This document shows, one piece after another, positions 1-6,668 of a stretch of DNA of 64,000 nt; within the stretch, counting starts at the first letter, position 1; the number at the start of each line of letters is the position of its first letter. This DNA comes from Sphaerisporangium aureirubrum. GTDB lineage: Bacteria > Actinomycetota > Actinomycetes > Streptosporangiales > Streptosporangiaceae. The stretch is taken from NCBI RefSeq assembly GCF_042658925.1, contig NZ_JBHSRF010000013.1:1-64000 (forward strand), read 5' to 3'. The translations under genes and the position numbers were made by a program. The notes beneath the pieces were generated by a model. That model was given only the letters and a program-made list of their open reading frames with translations, was not told where the DNA came from and searched no databases.

Positions 1-720
1 CGGGTGCTGCTGGCCGCGGCGGTCGTCGCGGCCCTCACCGGCGGGGCGGCCGGCGTCGCGGGCGCAGCGCTGACGCCGGGCCGGGAGGCGGCGCCGGCGC
101 CGCTGCCCCGGTCGGCGGCCGGGCCGGTCACCGTCCTCGGAGGGCTGAGCGGCGTCGCGGCGCGGGTGCTGCCGAGCGTCGTCTCGATCGAGGCGGCGGG
201 CGGCACCGGCTCCGGCTTCGTGATCGACGCGGCCGGGCACATCCTCACCAACGCTCACGTCGTCTCCGGCGGCACGCGGGTGACCGCGGTGCTGCACGAC
301 GGCAGGCGCGTCACCGCGCGGGTCGTCGGCTCGGAGCCGGACGACGACCTCGCGGTGCTGGAGGTGGACGGCGCCCCCGGGCTCACCCCGGCCGTCCTCG
401 GGAGGTCCCGCGACGTCGCGGTGGGCGACCAGGTGCTGGCCGTCGGCTCGCCGCTCGGGCTGTCCGGCACGGTGACGTCGGGCATCGTCAGCGCGGTCGG
501 CCGCCTGGTGCCGCTGAGCAACGGGCGGCTCAGGGCGGTGCAGACCGACGCCTCCATCAACCCGGGCAACTCCGGCGGCCCGCTGGTCAACGCCCGCGGG
601 GAGGTGATCGGTGTGAACACCGCGATCCTGTCCAGGCGGGGCGGCGGCTCCATCGGCATCGGATTCGCCATTCCCATCGACCGGGCCGCCGCTGTCGCGG
701 AACGAATCATCCGAAACTAG
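1..720 (+). CDS. Trypsin-like serine protease, HtrA/DegP type (5' partial)
   Basis: The reading frame is open from the window edge. A GTG at 4 is possible, but the protein probably starts upstream. An N-terminal hydrophobic, Ala/Val/Gly-rich segment acts as a signal or membrane anchor and is followed by a Pro/Ala-rich linker. The S1C protease domain shows the His motif TNAHVV near residue 82, Asp in DDDLAVLEV near residue 116 and the nucleophile motif GNSGGPL near residue 190. No PDZ domain follows, because the protein stops soon after the protease fold, so it is a short HtrA-like form. It likely cleaves misfolded envelope proteins outside the membrane. The two-component pair starts 10 bp downstream, so it is probably part of an envelope-stress operon. 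The fold is certain; the substrate is unknown. Confidence 0.9.
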   Translation, partial: RVLLAAAVVAALTGGAAGVAGAALTPGREAAPAPLPRSAAGPVTVLGGLSGVAARVLPSVVSIEAAGGTGSGFVIDAAGHILTNAHVVSGGTRVTAVLHDGRRVTARVVGSEPDDDLAVLEVDGAPGLTPAVLGRSRDVAVGDQVLAVGSPLGLSGTVTSGIVSAVGRLVPLSNGRLRAVQTDASINPGNSGGPLVNARGEVIGVNTAILSRRGGGSIGIGFAIPIDRAAAVAERIIRN

Positions 721-729
721 GTTCTTTTC

Positions 730-1401
730 ATGAGGTTGCTCGTTGTCGAGGACGAAGAAGATCTGGTCGACGCCCTGAAGGTGGGGCTCGTCCGGGCCGG
801 ATACGCCGTGGACGTCGCCTACGACGTCGGTCAGGCGGAGGAGAAGCTCCAGACGAACGACTACGACCTGGTGCTTCTCGACCTGAACCTGCCGGGAGGC
901 GACGGGTTCGACCTGTGCCGGTCGATCCGGCGCGCCGAGTACGGGAACGCCGTGCGGATCCTCATGGTCACCGCCAGGGACCGTCTCGACGACCGGGTCA
1001 GAGGGCTCGACGAGGGGGCCGACGACTACCTGGTCAAACCGTTCGCCTTCCCCGAGCTGCTCGCCCGGGTGCGCGCGCTGCTGCGCAGGGACGGCGGGGG
1101 AGGCACCGCGGTGCTGGAGGTGGGCCAGCTGCGGCTGGACACCGCCCGGTTCGAGGCGTACCGGGCCGGCCGGCAGCTCCCCCTGACGCCCAAGGAGTTC
1201 GGCGTGCTGCACTACCTGATGACCCGGCCCGGGCACGTCATCTCCTCCGAGGAGCTGCTCGAACACGTCTGGGACGAGCACACCGACCCGTTCACCAACA
1301 CCGTCCGGGTCACCGTCGGCAACCTGCGGCGCAAGCTCGGCGTCGAAGGCCTGATCGAGACCGTGATCGGCAAGGGATACCGGCTGAGAGAGCAGACGTG
1401 A
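730..1401 (+). CDS. OmpR/PhoB-family response regulator
   Basis: This 223-residue protein has an N-terminal receiver domain and a C-terminal winged-helix DNA-binding domain. The receiver has the acidic pair EDEED near residue 7, the phospho-acceptor Asp in LVLLDLNLPGGD near residue 51, the Thr in MVTARD and the Lys in DDYLVKPF. The C-terminal domain has the usual LTPKEFGVLHYL and TVRVTVGNLRRKLG segments, ending in GKGYRLRE. It lies 10 bp after the protease gene, and its stop overlaps the kinase start (GTGA at 1398-1401), so the pair is translationally coupled. It should control envelope-stress targets, possibly the protease itself. Confidence 0.97.
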   Translation: MRLLVVEDEEDLVDALKVGLVRAGYAVDVAYDVGQAEEKLQTNDYDLVLLDLNLPGGDGFDLCRSIRRAEYGNAVRILMVTARDRLDDRVRGLDEGADDYLVKPFAFPELLARVRALLRRDGGGGTAVLEVGQLRLDTARFEAYRAGRQLPLTPKEFGVLHYLMTRPGHVISSEELLEHVWDEHTDPFTNTVRVTVGNLRRKLGVEGLIETVIGKGYRLREQT

Positions 1402-2600
1402 AAGGAGTGCCCGGCTTCGCGCACACGATCCGCTTCCGGCTCACCGTGCTGTACTCCGGGCTGCTGTTCGTGCTGGCCGCGCTGGTGCTCGGCTCCATCT
1501 ACTTCGCGGTGTCCAAGAGCACCGAGCAGCGGCCGTACACCACCCAGTACGCCAAGGCGTTCCGAGACGGCTCCTACGTCGGCAAGCAGGAGGTGGTGCT
1601 CGTCAAGGAGGTCGAGAACGCCGTCAACGTCCAGACGCTGCAGACGTTGCGCGACTACTCCCTGGCCACGCTGGCCGCGCTGTTCGTGGCCAGCCTCGGC
1701 ATCGGGTGGGTGCTGTCCGGCCGGGTGCTGCGGCCCGTGCGGGCCATCACCCGGACGGCCGCGGAGATCCAGGCGACCGACCTCACCCGGCGGATCAGGC
1801 TCACCGGGCCCAAGGACGAGCTGCGCGACCTCGCCGACACCCTGGACACCATGCTCGACCGGCTGCAGCACGCCTTCCGCACCCAGCGCCAGCTCGTCGA
1901 CGACGCCTCCCACGAGCTGCGCAGCCCGCTGGCCATCATCCGGGCCAACGTGGACGCCGTCCTCACCTCACCGGAGAGCACCGACGCGGAACGCGCGCAC
2001 GCCGCGGCCATCGTCGACCGCGCCACCACCCGGATGACCCGCCTCGTGGAGGACCTGCTGGCGACCGCGCGCCGCGCCGCGCCCGCCCTCGCCGACACCG
2101 ACGTGGACGTCGGCCCGGTGGCCCGCGAGGCGTGCGAGGAGTTCGGCACACTCGGCGCCGAACGCGAGATCACGCTGCGCCGCTCGCTCCCCGAGGGCCT
2201 GGTGGTCATCGGCGACCACGACGCCCTGCGCCGCGCGGTCGGCAACCTGCTGTCCAACGCCGTCCGCCTGGCGCCGTCGCGCAGCGAGGTCGTCGTGGCG
2301 GCCGGCGACGCCGACGGCTGGATCTGGGTCGCCGTGGAGGACGCCGGCCCCGGCCTGACCGAGGACGACCAGGGCCGCGTCTTCGACCGCTTCTGGCGCG
2401 GCGACGTCAGCCGCCGCGACCGCCACACCGGCCTGGGCCTGGCCATCGTCCGCCAGATCGTCGAATCCCACGGGGGCCACGTCCGCCTGTTCTCCCGGCT
2501 CGGCGAGGGCAGCACCTTCGTCCTGTGGCTCCCCGCCGCCGGAACCCTCCCCGGCCCCCTGCCCGGCATCAATCCCCTCGCCCTGCTCGCCCGCCCCTGA
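1398..2600 (+). CDS. Sensor histidine kinase (EnvZ/PhoR-like)
   Basis: The start is the GTG at 1398 that overlaps the regulator stop; an open frame further upstream is a shadow of the regulator gene. The 400-residue protein has TM1 (RLTVLYSGLLFVLAALVLG), a short extracellular loop of about 60 residues, TM2 around LATLAALFVASLGIGWVLSG, a HAMP domain (RPVRAITRTAAEIQ), then HisKA with the phospho-His in DDASHELRSPLA. The ATPase domain has an N-box (NLLSNAVRLAP), DAGPGL and TGLGLAIVRQIVESHGG. It should phosphorylate the upstream OmpR-type partner. The small sensor loop suggests an envelope or membrane signal rather than a large ligand. Confidence 0.96.
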   Translation: MKGVPGFAHTIRFRLTVLYSGLLFVLAALVLGSIYFAVSKSTEQRPYTTQYAKAFRDGSYVGKQEVVLVKEVENAVNVQTLQTLRDYSLATLAALFVASLGIGWVLSGRVLRPVRAITRTAAEIQATDLTRRIRLTGPKDELRDLADTLDTMLDRLQHAFRTQRQLVDDASHELRSPLAIIRANVDAVLTSPESTDAERAHAAAIVDRATTRMTRLVEDLLATARRAAPALADTDVDVGPVAREACEEFGTLGAEREITLRRSLPEGLVVIGDHDALRRAVGNLLSNAVRLAPSRSEVVVAAGDADGWIWVAVEDAGPGLTEDDQGRVFDRFWRGDVSRRDRHTGLGLAIVRQIVESHGGHVRLFSRLGEGSTFVLWLPAAGTLPGPLPGINPLALLARP

Positions 2601-2658
2601 GCCCGTTCGCCCTTCCCCCCTTCTAAACTGGACGCCAACGCACAGAAGGGCGCACGGA

Positions 2659-4212
2659 ATGAACGGCGCGCAGTCCCTCATCCGTACCCTCGCCGACGCG
2701 GGCGTCGACGTGTGCTTCGCCAACCCCGGCACCTCCGAGATGCACTTCGTGGCCGCCCTCGACACGGTGCCCGAGATGCACGGCGTCCTCGGGCTCTTCG
2801 AGGGTGTGGTGACCGGCGCCGCCGACGGCTACGCCCGCGTCGCGGGCAGGCCCGCCGCCGCGCTGCTCCACCTCGGCCCCGGTCTCGGCAACGGCCTGGC
2901 GAACCTGCACAACGCCCGCCGCGCCCGCACCCCGGTGGTCGTGGTCGTCGGCGACCACGCCACCTACCACAAGAAGTACGACGCGCCGCTGGAGTCGGAC
3001 ATCGAGGCGGTCGCCGGTTCGCTGAACGGGTGGGTGCGCCGCTGCGCCGCCACCGGGGACGTGGGCGCCGACGCCGCGGCCGCGGTCGCCGCCGCGATGG
3101 ACGCCCCGGGCCGCGTCGCGACCCTCGTCCTGCCCGCGGACCTCTCCTGGGGCGAGGGCGGGCGCCCGGCGCGGCCCGTCGCGCCGAAGCCCCCGGCGCC
3201 GGTCGCCGCCCCGGCCGTCGCCCGGGCCGCCGACCTGCTGCGCGGCGGCGAGCCGGTGGTCCTGCTCATCGGCGGCCCCGCCTGCCTGGAAGCCGGTCTG
3301 AACGCCACCAGCCGCATCAGCGCCGCGACCGGCGCCAAGGCGCTGGCCGAGACCTTCCCCGCGCGCCTCCAGCGCGGCGCCGGGCTGCCCGCCGTCGAGC
3401 GCCTCGCCTACCGCTCCGACCAGGCGACGGCCCAGCTCGCCGGGCACCGGCACCTGATCCTCGCCGGGGCCACCGCGCCGGTGACGTTCTTCGCCTATCC
3501 CGGCGAGCCGAGCGACCTGGTCCCGGAAGGCTGCCGGATCCACACGCTCGCCGAGCCCGGCCAGGACGTCGTCCGCGCGCTCACCGACCTGGCCGATCTG
3601 GTGGCCCCCGGCACCGCCCCCGTGCCGCACCCGTCCCGCCGCCCGCCCCTGCCGTCCGGCCCGCTGACCTTCGCCAACTGGGCCGACGTCATCGGCGCCC
3701 TGCTCCCGGAGAACGCGATCATCTCCGACGAGAGCAACACCTCCGGCGTCCTGCTCCCGAAGGCGACCGCGGGCGCGCCCCGCCACGACCTGCTCACCCT
3801 CACCGGCGGCGCGATAGGCCAGGGCATGCCCGTGGCCACCGGCGCCGCCATCGCCGCCCCCGGCCGCCCCGTCGTCACCCTCCAGTCCGACGGCAGCGCC
3901 CTGTACACCATCTCCACCCTGTGGACCCAGGCCCGCGAGAACCTCGACGTCACCACCGTCGTCCTCAACAACCGCGCCTACGCCATCCTCCGCCTCGAAT
4001 TCCAGCGCGTGGGCGCCAGCTCCCCCGGCCCCGAAGCCGCCCGCCTCCTCAGCCTGTCACCCCCCGACATCGACTTCGTCCACCTGGCCGAGGGCTTCGG
4101 CGTGCCCGCCACCAGAGCCACCACCGCCGAAGAACTGGCCGCCCAGTTCGCCGAGGCCCTGCGCGCCCCCGGCCCTCATCTCATCGACGCCGTGATCCCT
4201 CCCGTCCTGTGA
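2659..4212 (+). CDS. Thiamine-diphosphate-dependent enzyme, acetolactate synthase large-subunit family
   Basis: This 517-residue protein has the three-domain fold of the acetolactate synthase/benzoylformate decarboxylase family. The N-terminal PYR domain has FANPGTSEMHF and the catalytic Glu in GLFEGVVTGAADGYAR. The central domain is Ala/Pro-rich. The C-terminal PP domain has the cofactor motif QSDGSALYT followed about 25 residues later by NN. The usual GDG triplet reads SDG here, as in the decarboxylase-like branch. No regulatory small-subunit gene or branched-chain pathway gene is nearby, so a 2-keto-acid decarboxylase or carboligase role is more likely than true acetolactate synthase. The substrate cannot be inferred. 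It converges on the ion-channel gene with a 9-bp gap. Confidence 0.9.
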   Translation: MNGAQSLIRTLADAGVDVCFANPGTSEMHFVAALDTVPEMHGVLGLFEGVVTGAADGYARVAGRPAAALLHLGPGLGNGLANLHNARRARTPVVVVVGDHATYHKKYDAPLESDIEAVAGSLNGWVRRCAATGDVGADAAAAVAAAMDAPGRVATLVLPADLSWGEGGRPARPVAPKPPAPVAAPAVARAADLLRGGEPVVLLIGGPACLEAGLNATSRISAATGAKALAETFPARLQRGAGLPAVERLAYRSDQATAQLAGHRHLILAGATAPVTFFAYPGEPSDLVPEGCRIHTLAEPGQDVVRALTDLADLVAPGTAPVPHPSRRPPLPSGPLTFANWADVIGALLPENAIISDESNTSGVLLPKATAGAPRHDLLTLTGGAIGQGMPVATGAAIAAPGRPVVTLQSDGSALYTISTLWTQARENLDVTTVVLNNRAYAILRLEFQRVGASSPGPEAARLLSLSPPDIDFVHLAEGFGVPATRATTAEELAAQFAEALRAPGPHLIDAVIPPVL

Positions 4213-4221
4213 CGGCGGGGA

Positions 4222-5025
4222 TCAGGCCGGTGGCCGCGGGCCGGCGTGCTCGCGCATGAGCAGCTGGTCGAGTTTGGCGTTCACGGCGGACAGTTCCTGG
4301 CGCATCGCTTCCAGGTCGGCCTGGGCGCGGGTCTCGGCGGGGGAGGGTTCGGCGTCGTTCATGGCGTTGACGACGACGGCGATGAAGAGGTTCAGGGCGA
4401 CGAAGGTGGACATCAGGATGTAGGCGATGAAGAAGATCCAGGCCCAGGGGCGGTGGGCCATCACCTCGTGGGCGACGGTGCCCCAGTCGTCGCCCGTCAT
4501 GATCTGGAAGAGGGTGAACAGCGAGCTGGACAGGTCCTCGAAGCGGGCGGGGACCAGGTCGCCGAAGAGTTTGGTGGTGATCACGGCGGCGATGTAGACC
4601 ATCAGGACCAGCAGGCCGATGATCGAGGCCATGCCGGGGACGGCGGCCAGCAGGGCTCCGACGACGCGGCGCATGCTCGGCACGGCCGAGACCAGGCGCA
4701 GGGCGCGCAGGATGCGCAGGGCCCGCAGCACCGAGGTCGGGCCGGAGGCGGGGACCAGGGACACGGTGACGATGACGGCGTCGAACCAGTTCCACGGGTC
4801 CTTGAAGAAGGAACGCCCGTAGGCGTACAGGCGGGCGGCCAGCTCGACGGTGAAGATCGCCAGTGCGGCGCGGTCGACGACGTGCAGCAGGCCGCCGGCG
4901 TGGTCCATCAGGTAGTCGCTGGTCTCCATGCCCATGGTGACCGCGTTGACGACGATCACCGTGATGATCGCCCGTTGGACGAGAGGTCTCTCCAGGACGG
5001 CGCGGATGAGTTCTTGCCCGGGCAC
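4222..5025 (-). CDS. Single-domain voltage-gated cation channel (BacNav-like) with a TGDDW filter
   Basis: This 267-residue inner-membrane protein has one six-helix repeat, so it should work as a homotetramer. S1 is near residues 17-33, S2 near 50-70 and S3 near 78-92. S4 carries four arginines spaced every third residue (R101, R104, R107, R110). S5 follows, with the pore helix FQIMTGDDWG around residues 174-182 and S6 ending in LNLFIAVVVNAMND. The C-terminal tail (about 232-258) is a charged heptad-like helix typical of the tetramerising coiled coil. In NaChBac-type channels the filter is TLESW; here it is T177-G178-D179-D180-W181, with an extra acidic residue, which may favour calcium. The start is the GTG at 5025. 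It stands alone as a gene. Confidence 0.9.
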   Translation of the reverse strand: MPGQELIRAVLERPLVQRAIITVIVVNAVTMGMETSDYLMDHAGGLLHVVDRAALAIFTVELAARLYAYGRSFFKDPWNWFDAVIVTVSLVPASGPTSVLRALRILRALRLVSAVPSMRRVVGALLAAVPGMASIIGLLVLMVYIAAVITTKLFGDLVPARFEDLSSSLFTLFQIMTGDDWGTVAHEVMAHRPWAWIFFIAYILMSTFVALNLFIAVVVNAMNDAEPSPAETRAQADLEAMRQELSAVNAKLDQLLMREHAGPRPPA

Positions 5026-5137
5026 CTTCGCGATCGCTCCCTCTAGCGTGAAGACCGACAGATCCGCCGATCATGGTAGAGGCAGGACGAGGCGGCACAG
5101 ACCGGCGAGGCGGGGACGACGGCCGCCGGGGGCGGCC

Positions 5138-5881
5138 TCAGCGGGACAGCAGACCGCGGGCCACCAGCTCGACGGCCACCACGATCGCCACGGTCTCGGC
5201 GGCCAGCAGGGCCACCAGGACCACGAGCTGGACGATCCCCGCCTGGACGGGACCGGCGCCGCCCAGCAGCATCCCGACGAAGGCGCCGGGCAGGGTGACG
5301 AGCCCGACGGTCCTGGTCTGGTCGAGGGCGGGCACCAAAGCCTGGGCGGCGGCGGGGCGGCAGATCTCCAGGGCCGCGGCGCGGTCGGTGAAGCCGAGGG
5401 CCAGAGCGGCCTCCACCTCTCCCCTGCGCTGGGTGAGCTCGTCGACGGCGCGCCGTCCCGCCAGGGCGGTGGCCGTCATGCAGCCGCCGAGCAGGATCCC
5501 GGCGATCGGGATGAGCACGAGCCCGGCGTTGGAGACGACCCCGCTGAGGGTCAGCAGGGCCAGCACGGGCACGGTTCCGGCGGCGATCGGCACACTGGCC
5601 CACCAGGCCGTGGAGCCGTTCGTGATGCGGCGTCCCGCGGTGAACGCCGCGACGCCGAACATGAGCGCGATGAACCCGCCCACCGCGGGCGACGCCGTCA
5701 CCACCCAGGTGATGACGGCCGACACCGCGGCCAGCTGCACCGCCGCCCGCACGCAGGCCGTGACCACGGCCCCGCCGTGCCCGAGGTGGCCGAGACGCGC
5801 GACGGCCGCGCCCAGCGCGACCATCAGCACCAGCACGACGGGCAGGGCGGGCGTGACGGAGATCAGGGATGACGACTGCAC
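5138..5881 (-). CDS. fetB: FetB-family (UPF0014) ABC transporter permease
   Basis: This 247-residue, very hydrophobic protein has about six or seven membrane helices. It contains the signature of the FetB/YbbM family, including GLVTLPGAFVGMLLGG near residues 195-210 and the RAAVQLAAVSAVI helix near residue 46. In E. coli FetAB this family exports or homeostatically handles iron. The matching ATPase FetA is usually adjacent, but none is present here. The upstream neighbour on the same strand is the GNAT gene, 27 bp away, so the two may be co-transcribed. The start is a GTG at 5881. The family call is firm; iron as substrate is transferred from the family. Confidence 0.85.
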   Translation of the reverse strand: MQSSSLISVTPALPVVLVLMVALGAAVARLGHLGHGGAVVTACVRAAVQLAAVSAVITWVVTASPAVGGFIALMFGVAAFTAGRRITNGSTAWWASVPIAAGTVPVLALLTLSGVVSNAGLVLIPIAGILLGGCMTATALAGRRAVDELTQRRGEVEAALALGFTDRAAALEICRPAAAQALVPALDQTRTVGLVTLPGAFVGMLLGGAGPVQAGIVQLVVLVALLAAETVAIVVAVELVARGLLSR

Positions 5882-5908
5882 GGCGACCAGTCTGCTACGG
5901 GCCGGACG

Positions 5909-6469
5909 TCACCACAGTTTGTCGATCTCCCCGGGATACAGCTCGACGCGGGCGTGCTCGAAGGAGAGGCGGTGGGTGCGGCCCCGCGGCGAGAAGAAGT
6001 CGGCCATGGTGACCTTGTCCATGCCGGGGTGGTCGCTCGGGAAGGGTGCCTCCGGGGTGCCGCCGACCAGGACGGTGCCGGGGAGGGTGTGCCAGCCGGC
6101 GCTCTCGTAGAAGGGGGCGAGGGGGCGGTCGCAGGTGAACAGGCCGATGTCGAGGTCGGCGGCGGCCATGGCCGTGTGGGCGGCCGAGACCAGGTGGTGG
6201 CCGTGCCCTCGGCGGCGGGCGGTGGAGCGGGTCACCACGGTGCTGAGGCCGCCCGCCCGGTAGGAGCGGCCCGCGTGGGTGATCTGCTTGGTGAGGATGT
6301 CCAGGGTGGCGAGCACGTGCCCGTCGTCCACGAGGATCATGGAGACCGGGTGCAGGGCCGGATCGTGGGCGGGGTCGGCGCCGGACGGCCACACCTCGCG
6401 CCACAGGTCGAGGATCTGGGTGCGGAACTCGAGCGGGACGGCCTCCTCGGGGAACGACATGATCTGCAT
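5909..6469 (-). CDS. GNAT-family N-acetyltransferase
   Basis: This 186-residue cytoplasmic protein has the GNAT fold. A central strand SMILVDDGHVLATLDIL is followed by the acetyl-CoA pyrophosphate loop TARRRGHGHHLV (R/Q-x-x-G-x-G/A pattern) near residue 105, then ADLDIGLFTCDRPLAPFYESAGW, where the FYESAGW ending is typical of the last conserved GNAT element. The acceptor is unknown; small metabolites, antibiotics or protein N-termini are all possible. It precedes the FetB-like gene on the same strand and diverges from the toxin-like gene at 6669. Either ATG 6469 or ATG 6460 could start translation. Confidence 0.88.
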   Translation of the reverse strand: MQIMSFPEEAVPLEFRTQILDLWREVWPSGADPAHDPALHPVSMILVDDGHVLATLDILTKQITHAGRSYRAGGLSTVVTRSTARRRGHGHHLVSAAHTAMAAADLDIGLFTCDRPLAPFYESAGWHTLPGTVLVGGTPEAPFPSDHPGMDKVTMADFFSPRGRTHRLSFEHARVELYPGEIDKLW

Positions 6470-6529
6470 GGGACGAGTGTGCCCTGCCGCCGGACCGCGC
6501 GATGAGCGCCGCGACCGTTTGTCTCGCGG

Positions 6530-6668
6530 GTGAATTTTCCGGTGGGCTAAAAGTGATTAACAGCCGGGGCCATCGTCAGCATTTATTGTGCTATTCCCCT
6601 CCTACCGCCTGTAGTGCACTGAGCGGCACCAGACGCGGGGAGCGTCAAAAATGGGGAGGAATTACGAA
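6530..6668 (+). promoter_or_regulatory. Leader of the lectin/cytolysin gene with strong RBS
   Basis: This stretch is clearly richer in A and T than its surroundings (for example around 6545-6595), as expected for a promoter region. The Shine-Dalgarno sequence GGGGAGGA lies at 6654-6661, seven bases before ATG 6669. This decides the start over the in-frame ATG at 6651, which sits on the RBS itself. No convincing -35/-10 pair or operator was found by eye. Confidence 0.5.

Noticed and set aside
2659..4212. True acetolactate synthase (ilvB) for branched-chain amino acids
   Set aside because: No small subunit or ilv neighbours, and the cofactor motif reads SDG as in decarboxylase-like relatives.
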